Part shown: positions 1-8,561 of the stretch, piece by piece | Position numbering within the stretch: position 1 is the first letter of the stretch | Layout of the letters: each line of letters opens with the position of its first letter | Assembly: GCF_001715195.1 (NCBI RefSeq) | Contig: NZ_MDWE01000023.1 | Span: forward strand, 62,001 to 126,000 | From: Rhodohalobacter halophilus | GTDB taxonomy: Bacteria > Bacteroidota > Rhodothermia > Balneolales > Balneolaceae | Reading direction: 5' to 3' | DNA length: 64,000 nucleotides | Translations under genes and position numbers: made by a program | Notes under the pieces: generated by a model | The model's database searches: none | Told to the model about the DNA's origin: nothing | Seen by the model: the letters and a program-made list of their open reading frames with translations, nothing else

Positions 1-1
1 C

Positions 2-412
2 TGGATCATGAATGGCGGTAGCTCCACATTAGACTCCTACGGAGTGAATGACGCGGTGGATATCCCTGAAGCACATCTGGACTTTTACAGACAAACGGAA
101 CTCTATTACGATACTGAGGAGTACTTTTTTGTACATGCCGGTGTCCCGTCTCATCAACCAATACGAGAAACTCTTAAAACAGATGAGTTTAACGATTTCT
201 TTTTATGGGGAAGGGAACATGTCGACTCTTTTGAGACGCCGTGGGAAAAAACTGTCGTGTTTGGGCACACACCGCGGCCGTATCCAATTCAGAAAAAGAA
301 AATGATCGGTATTGACACCGGGTGTGTCTACGAAAAATTGGGTTATGGAAAATTAACTGCTGTTCTGCTACCCGAACGAACTTTTATACAACAAACTTCA
401 CTCGATATTTAG
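2..412 (+). CDS. Metallophosphatase (Ser/Thr phosphatase / ApaH-like), 3' part
   Basis: This is the C-terminal part of a calcineurin-like metallophosphoesterase; the 5' end lies before the window, and the frame is open from base 2. The first residues, WIMNGGSST, match the W-x-x-NGG-x-x-T block of the PPP/ApaH branch. Two further metal-ligand motifs follow: FVHAG (about residue 43 of the visible part) and VVFGHTP (about residue 87), then IGIDTGCVY, which is the typical end of the fold. The N-terminal GDxHG and GDxxDRG motifs are not visible. The family removes phosphate from phosphoproteins or cleaves dinucleoside tetraphosphates; which applies here cannot be told. The ychF start is 11 bases downstream. 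Confidence 0.85.
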   Translation, partial: WIMNGGSSTLDSYGVNDAVDIPEAHLDFYRQTELYYDTEEYFFVHAGVPSHQPIRETLKTDEFNDFFLWGREHVDSFETPWEKTVVFGHTPRPYPIQKKKMIGIDTGCVYEKLGYGKLTAVLLPERTFIQQTSLDI

Positions 413-423
413 GTAAGGAATTT

Positions 424-1518
424 ATGAATTTAAAATGTGGTATTGTCGGACTCCCAAACGTTGGAAAGTCCACACTTTTTAATGCGCTCAGTAATGCAGG
501 AGCAGAATCCGCAAACTTTCCATTTTGTACGATTGATCCGAATGTGGGTTTGGTTACTGTTCCTGATGATCGCCTTGATAAATTGTCAGAATTGATTCAA
601 CCAAAACAGACGCTGCCTGCAACAATTGAGTTTGTTGATATTGCGGGGCTTGTTAAAGGAGCATCCGAAGGAAAAGGAAAGGGGAATGCATTTCTCTCTC
701 ATATTCGCGAGGTAGACCTGATTGTTCATGTTGTTCGATGTTTTGAAGACGATGACATTATCCACGTTGAAGGATCTGTAGATCCGGAGCGCGATATTCA
801 TATCATTGAAGACGAATTGATCCTGAAAGATCTTGAGTCTGTAGAGAAGCGTGTAGAAAATCTCAAAAAACAGTCGAAAAGTGGGGACAAGAAAATTGTA
901 GCCGAGCTAGATATCGTTCAAAGACTGGCAAACCATCTGGAAGAAGGGAACAGTGCCCGTACCTTTGATGCAGATGAAGAGGATAGAAAAGCTTTCCGTG
1001 ATCTCTCCCTGCTATCCGACAAACCGGTTCTCTACGCCTGCAATGTATCAGAAGATGAGATCAACACTGGAAATGATTATGTAGAGACGGTTCGATCCAT
1101 AGCTTCTAAATTTGATGATGAGGTGGTGACATTTTGCGCAAAGATTGAAGCTGAAATTGCAGAGTTGGATGAAACTGAAAAAGAGATGTTTTTGGAAGAA
1201 CTTGGTGTCGACTCCGCCGGTCTCGACCGTTTAATTCAGGCTGCATTCAAGAATCTTGGACTCATTACTTATTTCACGGCCGGAGAGAAAGAGGTTCGTG
1301 CCTGGACGATTAAAAAGGGTACAAAAGCTCCTCAGGCAGCCGGAGTGATTCACACCGATTTTGAAAAAGGATTTATCCGGGCTGAAACAATAGCTTATGA
1401 CGATTATGTCTCTCTCGGGTCAGAGAAAGCCGCAAAAGAGGCCGGTAAAATGAGGCAGGAAGGGAAAGAGTATGTCGTTCAGGATGGCGATGTGATGCTC
1501 TTCCGTTTTAATGTGTAG
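424..1518 (+). CDS. ychF: Redox-regulated ATPase/GTPase YchF (OLA1 family)
   Basis: A 364-residue protein, close to the usual 363 of YchF. The P-loop GLPNVGKST lies at residues 9-17, the switch region DIAGLVKGAS near residue 66, and a TGS domain at the C-terminus (LITYFTAGEKEVRAWT onward). YchF/OLA1 proteins bind and hydrolyse ATP, associate with ribosomes and are linked to stress responses. The ATG at 424 is chosen because MNLKCGIVG is the family N-terminus; the frame is open further upstream, but that extension overlaps the preceding gene and is not family-like. A clear intrinsic terminator follows at 1536-1568. Confidence 0.97.
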   Translation: MNLKCGIVGLPNVGKSTLFNALSNAGAESANFPFCTIDPNVGLVTVPDDRLDKLSELIQPKQTLPATIEFVDIAGLVKGASEGKGKGNAFLSHIREVDLIVHVVRCFEDDDIIHVEGSVDPERDIHIIEDELILKDLESVEKRVENLKKQSKSGDKKIVAELDIVQRLANHLEEGNSARTFDADEEDRKAFRDLSLLSDKPVLYACNVSEDEINTGNDYVETVRSIASKFDDEVVTFCAKIEAEIAELDETEKEMFLEELGVDSAGLDRLIQAAFKNLGLITYFTAGEKEVRAWTIKKGTKAPQAAGVIHTDFEKGFIRAETIAYDDYVSLGSEKAAKEAGKMRQEGKEYVVQDGDVMLFRFNV

Positions 1519-1535
1519 ATAAACTTACTAAATAC

Positions 1536-1568
1536 AAATCCCGACTCTTTGTTGAGTTGGGATTTTTT
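1536..1568 (+). terminator. Intrinsic terminator after ychF
   Basis: An inverted repeat with arms AAATCCCGACTC and GAGTTGGGATTT (one G:T wobble) and a six-base loop is followed by a T run. It starts 17 bases after the ychF stop. The A-rich left flank may let it also serve the leftward SPOR gene that ends at 1572. Confidence 0.85.
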
Positions 1569-1571
1569 GTA

Positions 1572-2195
1572 TCAATCTACGATTACTTGCTCCGGTTCAT
1601 CTTCAGTGATCTCAATCTCCAGAAACCTGAATCTGGTCGTATCCGCCGGAACTCTTTCAGGCTCAATCCGGTCGTGAACGATCCAGGCTTCCGGGTAATC
1701 TTCCTTAATCAGGCGTGAAAATTCAATTGCTTTCTCTCGATTTGAAAAGTCTCCGGCACGAACCCTATAATAAGGTTGACGGAAATGCACATACGCGTTG
1801 GGTTTATACCCATCAATGGTGCTATCTGCCCATGCAACAAAATGATCCCGGGTGGTATCGGCATGGACCACATCCCTGGTGGAGAGTATCTGCACTCGAT
1901 ATCCTGCATATCGATCCACCTGCTGCTCTTCAAATGTTACCTCGCGGGTAAACTGTTCCGGTAGATCGTGTTGTATCGTTGAAAACTGATCCGTTAATCG
2001 ATTTCTGTTTAAGTAGAGCTGCTGTTCAAATTCATCCAGTTCCTCCAGGACAAACTCTTCAACCACCTCATTATCAATTTTCAGGTAGGGTGATCGTTCA
2101 CCTCCGGCCGAGTCATCCGAATCAGAAACCGTTTCAGTCGTGGCGCAACTGACGGCGATCATCATTGCCAATAGTACGAGTCCAATATTTTTCAT
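1572..2195 (-). CDS. SPOR-domain lipoprotein
   Basis: A 207-residue envelope protein. The N-terminus is a lipoprotein signal ending in AVSC (Cys17). A low-complexity Asp/Ser/Glu stretch follows, and residues about 95-180 form a SPOR domain (YRVQILST ... YYRVRAGDFSNREKAIEFSRLI). SPOR domains bind denuded peptidoglycan glycan strands, often at the division site, so the protein probably sits on the periplasmic side of a membrane and touches the wall. It starts 4 bases after the stop of the ALDH16 C-terminal gene, so it is co-transcribed with the deoC operon; no functional link to deoxyribose use is apparent. Confidence 0.85.
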   Translation of the reverse strand: MKNIGLVLLAMMIAVSCATTETVSDSDDSAGGERSPYLKIDNEVVEEFVLEELDEFEQQLYLNRNRLTDQFSTIQHDLPEQFTREVTFEEQQVDRYAGYRVQILSTRDVVHADTTRDHFVAWADSTIDGYKPNAYVHFRQPYYRVRAGDFSNREKAIEFSRLIKEDYPEAWIVHDRIEPERVPADTTRFRFLEIEITEDEPEQVIVD

Positions 2196-2199
2196 AATG

Positions 2200-3063
2200 C
2201 TAAATTCCGGCTGGGTGCCAGGTTGTCTTTTGCTCCTGAAACTCCAAAATCAAATATGGATTTTCATGGGTGTCATCACTCCAGTCATCAACAGGGTAGT
2301 GGTGAACTCTTTTAACGCTTATAGACGCATTTTCGTCAATAAGTTTCCGGATTTCTTTGTCCGTTATACAGTTTAACACTGCATTTACATCCATGTGTTT
2401 GGTCAGATGATCTAACATTTCTTTCCGGTAACCGGTTAAGATGTTCACTACGCCTCCGGGTACATCCGAAGAGTGCAGAACCTCTCCGAAGCTGACTGCA
2501 GAAAGTGGATAGCTTTCAGAAGCCAAAACCACACATGTGTTTCCACCTGCAATAACCGGTGCTATCAATGAAACAATAGATAAAAGTGGAGATTCGTCGG
2601 AAGAAATAACCGCAACAACACCTGTAGGTTCCGGGGAAGTGAAGTTAAAATGTTGACTTGCTACCGGATTAATACTGCCAAAAACCTGAGGATACTTATC
2701 CGTCCAGCCGGCAAAGTAGATTAATCTGTCTATTGATAATTCAACTTCTTTTTCTGCAGTTTTGGTCTTCATTCCACCTCTCTGAAGCTCATTCACAAAC
2801 TGATCTTTGCGACCTTCCAGCATTTCGGCAATCCGATAGAGAATTTGTCCGCGGTTATAAGCCGATTTTTCGCTCCAGCCAGAAAATGCCGTACGTGCCG
2901 GAATCACTGCATCACGTACATCTTTCCGGGTGCAGCGACATGCGTTGGCAATGATATGATCATCAACATCTCGAATGGGATAAGTTCTCCCGGATTCACT
3001 CCTTGGAAACTTCCCGCCAACGTATGTTTTATAGGTTTTTAGTATTTCAATTCTGTCAGACAT
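2200..3063 (-). CDS. ALDH16-type non-catalytic second aldehyde dehydrogenase domain
   Basis: A 287-residue protein matching only the cofactor-binding half of aldehyde dehydrogenases. It has the N-terminal GGKFPRSESGRTYPIRD block, a central SSDESPLLSIVSLIAPVIAGGNTCVVL segment and GGVVNILTG. The catalytic ELGGK and Cys-AGSR regions and the rest of the catalytic/oligomerisation part are missing. It ends in KTTWHPAGI, resembling the KALWLPMGD end of human ALDH16A1. The ATG at 3063 is chosen because the protein then starts just before the VGGKF block; the frame is open upstream but would overlap the preceding gene. The start is 19 bases after the full ALDH, so the two are coupled and probably form the two halves of an ALDH16-like complex. 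It is not a decayed gene: the frame is intact and the fold boundary natural. Confidence 0.8.
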   Translation of the reverse strand: MSDRIEILKTYKTYVGGKFPRSESGRTYPIRDVDDHIIANACRCTRKDVRDAVIPARTAFSGWSEKSAYNRGQILYRIAEMLEGRKDQFVNELQRGGMKTKTAEKEVELSIDRLIYFAGWTDKYPQVFGSINPVASQHFNFTSPEPTGVVAVISSDESPLLSIVSLIAPVIAGGNTCVVLASESYPLSAVSFGEVLHSSDVPGGVVNILTGYRKEMLDHLTKHMDVNAVLNCITDKEIRKLIDENASISVKRVHHYPVDDWSDDTHENPYLILEFQEQKTTWHPAGI

Positions 3064-3082
3064 AGTAATATTTATTAAAAAC

Positions 3083-4612
3083 TTATCGGTTGGCTGATAG
3101 ACGAACATATGGGTAGAGGCCATGAAGGCCACCTTCTCGGCCAATTCCACTCTCTTTATATCCGCCAAATGGTGATGTTGGATCAAATTTGTTGTAGGTA
3201 TTCGCCCAAACAACCCCAGAACGAATTTGTTGGCTCACTTTGAAAATCTTGGAACCTTTGTCAGTCCAAATACCTCCGGCAAGCCCATAAGGAGTATTAT
3301 TTGCTTTCTCAACAGCTTCTTCAGGAGTTCGAAACGTTTGGATTGTAAGAACAGGTCCAAAGATCTCTTCCTGCACAATTCGATTACTTTGACCCACTCC
3401 TGTAAAAATAGTTGGTTTACAGAAAAATCCTTTCTCTGGCATTTCACAACTGCTTTGATGAATCGTGGCACCTTCCTGAACGCCAACCTCAAGATACTCT
3501 TGGATTTTGTTGTATTGCATGCGAGAGTTGATCGCCCCGATGTCTGTATTCTTGTCGAGTGGATCACCAACAATTAAGGTTTCCATTCTCTGTTTCAGTT
3601 TTGAAATCAATTTTTCTGAGATTCCTTCTTGCACCAGCAGGCGAGAACCGGCACAGCAAACATGCCCTTGGTTGAAAAAGATGGCATTAATAATTCCTTC
3701 TACAGCCTGATCAATTGAGGCATCCTCAAAAACAATATTCGGGCCTTTCCCGCCCAATTCGAGAGTAAATTTTTTGTCTGAACCGGCCAAAGATTTTTGA
3801 ATTATCTTCCCAACCTCGGTAGAGCCCGTGAAAGCAATTTTACTCACATCGGGATGATCAACCAAAGCGGCACCTGTTGGACCTGCACCCGTGATTATGT
3901 TCACCACACCATCCGGTAAGCCTGCGTCCTTACAGATTTCGGCAAACTTCAATGCTGTCAACGGTGTGGTTTCAGCCGGTTTTAACACCACGGTGTTTCC
4001 TGCTGCAAGGGCAGGGGCAATTTTCCAGGATAGCATCAACAGCGGGAAATTCCATGGGATAATTTGACCGCAAACGCCTAACGGTTCGGCTTTGCGTCCC
4101 GGAAATGCATAATCAAGTTTATCTGCCCACCCTGCGTAATAGAAGAAATATGCTGCAGCAAGGGGAATATCTACATCGCGAGATTCCCGAATCGGCTTCC
4201 CGCCATCCATCGATTCAATAATGGCTAAATCCTTGGCGTGTTCTTGTATCATTCGGGCAATACGGAAAATGTATTTACCTCGATCTTTACCCGAAAGCTT
4301 ACTCCAGGTCTTCTCATAAGCTCTATTGGCAGCTTTAACGGCACTATCCACATCTTCGGATGTGGCCTCTGTAAATTCAGCCAGCACCTCTTCCGTTGCA
4401 GGGTTGATGGTTTTCATCATCCGGCCTTTTTTTCCGGGCACAAACGCTCCATCAATAAAGAGATCATATCTCTCTTTCAGTTCTATATGATCGCTACTTT
4501 CCGGTGCAGGGCTGTATTGCCAGAACTCACTAAATTCCATTTTCAAATCTGCGTTTGGAGAGGTTGGTTTTTTCTCTCCATTCGAAGCATTCTCTGTTGT
4601 TTTCCGGTCCAT
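3083..4612 (-). CDS. Aldehyde dehydrogenase (catalytic half of an ALDH16-like pair)
   Basis: A 509-residue NAD(P)-dependent aldehyde dehydrogenase that oxidises an aldehyde to its acid. All key residues are present: the oxyanion Asn in IIPWNFP (Asn188), Glu285 in LELGGKG, and catalytic Cys319 in QGHVCCAGSR. The N-terminal extension carries EFWQYSPAPES, like the TTLEYGPVPES stretch of ALDH16A1, and the C-terminus reads GREGGLHGLYPYVR, like ALDH16's GLYEYLRP. It is 60 bases downstream of deoC, whose product acetaldehyde is a plausible substrate. The start is preceded by no obvious strong ribosome site; a downstream Met25 is an alternative. Confidence 0.92.
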   Translation of the reverse strand: MDRKTTENASNGEKKPTSPNADLKMEFSEFWQYSPAPESSDHIELKERYDLFIDGAFVPGKKGRMMKTINPATEEVLAEFTEATSEDVDSAVKAANRAYEKTWSKLSGKDRGKYIFRIARMIQEHAKDLAIIESMDGGKPIRESRDVDIPLAAAYFFYYAGWADKLDYAFPGRKAEPLGVCGQIIPWNFPLLMLSWKIAPALAAGNTVVLKPAETTPLTALKFAEICKDAGLPDGVVNIITGAGPTGAALVDHPDVSKIAFTGSTEVGKIIQKSLAGSDKKFTLELGGKGPNIVFEDASIDQAVEGIINAIFFNQGHVCCAGSRLLVQEGISEKLISKLKQRMETLIVGDPLDKNTDIGAINSRMQYNKIQEYLEVGVQEGATIHQSSCEMPEKGFFCKPTIFTGVGQSNRIVQEEIFGPVLTIQTFRTPEEAVEKANNTPYGLAGGIWTDKGSKIFKVSQQIRSGVVWANTYNKFDPTSPFGGYKESGIGREGGLHGLYPYVRLSANR

Positions 4613-4672
4613 TTCAAAAAAATTAATTTAAATTCTGATACGACTTAATCCGTTACAGTGTAATAAGATAGA

Positions 4673-5596
4673 TCAATCAGTTGAGAAGTAATATGAGCTC
4701 TGATATACGCCTGTTTCCTGCTTTACAATTTGCATTAACAGATCGTTAGTCAGAGAGCTGGCCCCAAAACGGAACCACTCGGGTGTTAGCCATTTTGCTC
4801 CCAATGTTTCCTTAACCAATACAAGATATTGAAGCGCCTGTTTAGCTTTACGAATACCGCCGGCAGGTTTCATTCCGATCATTTTTCCGGTTGCTTGATA
4901 GTAATCCCGTATGGCTTCCAGCATAACGAGCGTTACCGGCTGTGTAGCGGCAGGTGAGATCTTACCTGTTGAGGTTTTAATGAAGTCGGCTCCTGCATAC
5001 ATGGCAATATCACTCGCTTTTCGAACATTTTCGTACGTTTCAAGTTCTCCTGTTTCAAGGATGACTTTCAGGTGCGCATCTCCGCAAGCATCTTTGATTG
5101 CCGCAATTTCATCAAAAATTAAATTGTAGTTGCCCTTCAAAAACTCGCCGCGTGAGATGACCATATCGATCTCATCAGCTCCCTCTTCTACAGCATATTT
5201 TGTGTCATCGAGCTTCACCTGTAACGGAGCCATACCGCTTGGAAACGCAGTGGCCACACTGGCTACATTAATTTCAGTTCCTTGTAGTGCTTTTTTAGCT
5301 GTAGAAACCATGTTTGGATAGACGCATATCGCTGCAACTGAAGGCAGTTCAGGCATTGGGGCATACGGAACCCGTGCTTTTCGGCAAAGTTGAACGACTT
5401 TCCCCTCTGAGTCTTTTCCCTCAAGCGTGGTGAGGTCAATCATACTCAATGCCAGCTTTAAAGCCTGCATTTTCGACTCTTTTTTTATACTTCTTTTATT
5501 GAGCCGGCTCACACGCTCTTCGACGCCTACTTTGTCGATGGAAACCGTTGTGTTAAAATCCGGAATAGTGTTTGTACTCATCAATTCATCATTCAA
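4673..5596 (-). CDS. deoC: Deoxyribose-phosphate aldolase
   Basis: A 307-residue class I aldolase that splits 2-deoxyribose 5-phosphate into acetaldehyde and glyceraldehyde 3-phosphate in cytosolic deoxynucleoside catabolism. The Schiff-base lysine is Lys207 in FIKTSTGK; the second active-site lysine is Lys243 in GMKPAGGIR; the proton-relay Asp lies in DEIDMV (Asp144). The N-terminal 45 residues make it a longer type, similar in length to animal DERA proteins. Met6 (base 5581) is an alternative start. It heads the leftward operon deoC - ALDH - ALDH16 C-domain - SPOR lipoprotein, which suggests that acetaldehyde is oxidised on the spot. Confidence 0.95.
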   Translation of the reverse strand: MNDELMSTNTIPDFNTTVSIDKVGVEERVSRLNKRSIKKESKMQALKLALSMIDLTTLEGKDSEGKVVQLCRKARVPYAPMPELPSVAAICVYPNMVSTAKKALQGTEINVASVATAFPSGMAPLQVKLDDTKYAVEEGADEIDMVISRGEFLKGNYNLIFDEIAAIKDACGDAHLKVILETGELETYENVRKASDIAMYAGADFIKTSTGKISPAATQPVTLVMLEAIRDYYQATGKMIGMKPAGGIRKAKQALQYLVLVKETLGAKWLTPEWFRFGASSLTNDLLMQIVKQETGVYQSSYYFSTD

Positions 5597-5678
5597 TTCT
5601 TACAAAAATATCAGGATGTAAATGTAAGGATATTCAAGTCTGTCTGAAAGTAGAGGAGAAGAGTTCTTCCGGAAATAA

Positions 5679-5715
5679 AAAAACCCGGACTGAACAAAAC
5701 AGTACCGGGTTTTAA
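5679..5715 (-). terminator. Intrinsic terminator after pckA
   Basis: Read on the minus strand, AAAACCCGGTACTG and CAGTCCGGGTTTT arms flank a short loop and run into a T tract. It starts 19 bases after the pckA stop and separates pckA from deoC. Confidence 0.88.
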
Positions 5716-5733
5716 CGTGAATTCAGAAATCCA

Positions 5734-7338
5734 TCAGATATTGGGGCCGGCTTGAAGAATCTCTTCGCTGGCCTGTTTGGCAAATTTTCTGAAATTATCC
5801 TTGAACATCTTCGCGAGCTCATTCGCCTTCTTGTCGTATGCTGCCTTATCCTTCCACGTCTCTTTAGGATTTAACACTTTATCAGGAACTCCCTCGATGT
5901 GAGTAGGAATTTGCAGCCCAAATACCGGTTCAGTAACAAAATCAACTCCATCAAGGTTACCTTCGAGTGCTTCGTTAAGCATCTTACGTGTATGAGAAAG
6001 TTTCATTCTGCTGCCTACACCATACATACCTCCGGTCCAACCGGTATTGACCAGCCAAACATTGGAGTCGTGCTTTCTGATTTTATCAGCAAGCAGTTCA
6101 GCATATACCGTTGCGTGAAGAGGTAAGAAAGGAGCTCCAAAACATGCAGAAAAAGTAGCCTGTGGTTCAGTTACCCCTCTTTCAGTGCCGGCAACTTTTG
6201 CCGTATATCCACTGATGAAGTGATACATTGCCTGTTCAGGTGTCAATTTCGAGATGGGAGGGAGTACTCCGAAAGCATCAGCAGTGAGAAATACAACATT
6301 TTTGGGATGTCCGCCTCTGCCGGTTTCACTTGAATTTGGAATAAAGCTTATCGGGTATGCACAACGTGTATTTTGTGTTAGGCTGTCGTCCGTAAAATCG
6401 GGGACCCGATTTTCATCTAAAACAACATTCTCCAGAATGGTACCGGGCATCTGGGTAGTTTGGTAGATTTCCGGCTCACCCTCTGGGGAGAGATTGATCG
6501 TCTTTGCATAACAGCCGCCCTCAATGTTAAAAACACCGTTATCACTCCAGCCATGTTCATCATCACCGATAAGGGTTTTGCTTGCATCAGCTGACAGAGT
6601 GGTTTTCCCGGTGCCTGACAATCCAAAAAATACCGTAGTATTTCCATTGTCATCCACATTAGCAGAACAGTGCATTGCCATGACGTTTTTCTTGGGCAAT
6701 AAATAGTTCATGACAGCAAAAATTCCTTTTTTCACCTCGCCCGAGTAGAGAGTACCTCCAATTAATATCATCTTCTTCTCGAAATTGCAGAGAATAAAGG
6801 TACTGGATCGGGTTCCGTCAATTTCCGGGTCAGCGTGAAAGTTTGGAGCGGCTAAAACGGTGAATTCAGGTTCATGCGATTTTAGCTCCTCTTCAGAAGG
6901 ATTGATAAACATATTGTGCGCAAACAATCCGTGATATGCAGCTTCACTTACTACTCGAACATTTAAACGGTATTCCGGGTCTGCTCCTGCAAAGAGGTCT
7001 TTTACATATAATTTTTTGCCGTCCAGATATTCAACCACTTTTTTGTGGAGGTTGTCAAAAATTTCTTCTGATATCGGCTGATTTACGGGCCCCCAGTCGA
7101 TATCATCATTTATAGATGGCTGCTCAACCAGAAATTTATCTTTTGGTGAGCGGCCTGTATACTTACCGGTTTGCACCTGAAGTACCATTTTGTCGGTAAG
7201 TTGTGCCTCTCCGTTCGAAATTGCCTGCTCATACAGTTCAGATGGGTTCAAGTTCCACAGAGCCTGATCTGTATTTTTCAGCCCAAGATAGTCGAGTCCT
7301 ACCTTGCTTTTAGGCTGCTTTTTGTAGTCAATGTTCAT
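5734..7338 (-). CDS. pckA: Phosphoenolpyruvate carboxykinase (ATP)
   Basis: A 534-residue enzyme of the usual bacterial ATP-PEPCK length. It converts oxaloacetate and ATP to phosphoenolpyruvate, ADP and CO2, the first committed step of gluconeogenesis. The P-loop [15 protein letters not shown] is at about 238-250, the metal/substrate block [21 protein letters not shown] follows, and RSPKDKF and HCSANVD are family motifs. The gene is monocistronic, with its own terminator at 5679-5715, and is divergent from aguB across a 260-base AT-rich spacer that must hold both promoters; no operator is obvious there. Confidence 0.98.
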   Translation of the reverse strand: MNIDYKKQPKSKVGLDYLGLKNTDQALWNLNPSELYEQAISNGEAQLTDKMVLQVQTGKYTGRSPKDKFLVEQPSINDDIDWGPVNQPISEEIFDNLHKKVVEYLDGKKLYVKDLFAGADPEYRLNVRVVSEAAYHGLFAHNMFINPSEEELKSHEPEFTVLAAPNFHADPEIDGTRSSTFILCNFEKKMILIGGTLYSGEVKKGIFAVMNYLLPKKNVMAMHCSANVDDNGNTTVFFGLSGTGKTTLSADASKTLIGDDEHGWSDNGVFNIEGGCYAKTINLSPEGEPEIYQTTQMPGTILENVVLDENRVPDFTDDSLTQNTRCAYPISFIPNSSETGRGGHPKNVVFLTADAFGVLPPISKLTPEQAMYHFISGYTAKVAGTERGVTEPQATFSACFGAPFLPLHATVYAELLADKIRKHDSNVWLVNTGWTGGMYGVGSRMKLSHTRKMLNEALEGNLDGVDFVTEPVFGLQIPTHIEGVPDKVLNPKETWKDKAAYDKKANELAKMFKDNFRKFAKQASEEILQAGPNI

Positions 7339-7598
7339 TTGAATGCTTTTTCTTTTAAAGATTTAGTACTTATTAAGAATTCGTTAGCAATTTGCAGCAA
7401 TATATCTTCGATATAGCAGATCGCATGTCATGGTGCATAAAGGTAGGACTTTCCCCCCGTTTTTTGAAAAGAAAAGCGCTTCCAAAATCTATTTATAGAA
7501 AATCATCTGCTGAACTTAAATGGGTATTTCTATCGATTTCCTTACATTCATTTTTAAACAGTTATTCCAAACCTTTTTAAAACATTTATCAGGCCAAC

Positions 7599-8447
7599 GT
7601 GAAATTTTCAGCCATTCAATTCAGTTGCACAGAAGAACCATCGCGTAACATTCAAAAAGCCGAAGAGATGATACGCAAAGCGGCTCATAATGGATCGGGT
7701 CTGATTGCACTTCAGGAGCTTTTCCATACAACCTACTTTTGCAGAGAAATTGATCAAGATTTTTTTTCCTGGGCTGAAGAGATTCCCGGCCCCATAACCC
7801 ACAGATTCTCAAAATTAGCTAAAGAGCTGGGTGTTGTACTTTTAGTTCCGATGTTTGAAAAAAAAGCACCGGGCGTCTATTTCAACAGCATGGTTGTATT
7901 GGAAAAGGATGGGAGCATATTCGATTTGTATCGAAAAATGCACATTCCCGATGACCCGGGCTTTTACGAAAAATATTATTTCACACCGGGTGATAAAGGT
8001 TTTAAGGTAGTTGATACATCAGCCGGTAAGATTGGAACATTGATCTGCTGGGATCAATGGTTTCCGGAAGCAGCGAGACTGGCTTCAATGGCCGGGGCCG
8101 AATTATTGGTCTATCCAACTGCAATAGGAACACTTCCCGAAGAGAGTGATACAGACAAACAGGAGTTTATGGATGCCTGGCTTACGGTTCAAAGAAGTCA
8201 TGCTATTGCAAATGGTTGTTATGTGGCCGGAATCAATCGGGTTGGAGTTGAGGGAGGGACCAAATTCTGGGGTAACTCCTTTGTGGCCGGCCCTTTTGGG
8301 CAGATCATTGCTCAAGCCGGAGAAGAGGAGGAGATACTAACGGTAGAGATAGATTTTGATGAAATTGAAAAACAGCGACAAACCTGGCCATTCTTCAGGG
8401 ATAGAAGAATTGATGCTTATGGGGATCTTACTAAACGCTTTCTTTAA
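7599..8447 (+). CDS. aguB: N-carbamoylputrescine amidase
   Basis: A 282-residue nitrilase-superfamily amidase. The Glu-Lys-Cys triad is clear: Glu40 in ALQELFH, Lys113 in YRKMHIPDDPG and Cys150 in LICWDQWFPEAAR; the last motif is typical of plant and bacterial N-carbamoylputrescine amidases. The enzyme releases putrescine, CO2 and ammonia from N-carbamoylputrescine. The start is GTG, since the family N-terminus (KFSAIQFSC) begins right there. The partner agmatine deiminase is at 52.5-53.5 kb, not in this operon. About 114 bases with no recognisable feature separate it from leuS. Confidence 0.93.
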   Translation: MKFSAIQFSCTEEPSRNIQKAEEMIRKAAHNGSGLIALQELFHTTYFCREIDQDFFSWAEEIPGPITHRFSKLAKELGVVLLVPMFEKKAPGVYFNSMVVLEKDGSIFDLYRKMHIPDDPGFYEKYYFTPGDKGFKVVDTSAGKIGTLICWDQWFPEAARLASMAGAELLVYPTAIGTLPEESDTDKQEFMDAWLTVQRSHAIANGCYVAGINRVGVEGGTKFWGNSFVAGPFGQIIAQAGEEEEILTVEIDFDEIEKQRQTWPFFRDRRIDAYGDLTKRFL

Positions 8448-8561
8448 AAATTGAATGAGGTTTCCTGCCAGTCGGGCATGACCCTGTCCATTTTATTCTT
8501 TATCTTTTGAAGCTATTCAAATCGTTGAACAACGAACTGTAAACGTAATTAATCAGATTTA

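Noticed and set aside
3063-3085. Frameshift joining the two ALDH genes
   Set aside because: The first gene ends at the natural ALDH16-domain end and the second begins with its own ATG just before its first conserved block; the gap is clean.
7339-7598. Possible small gene or leader peptide in the pckA-aguB spacer
   Set aside because: A 62-codon forward frame exists at 7392-7580, but its composition is not protein-like and the region must hold two divergent promoters; no hairpin or riboswitch pattern seen.
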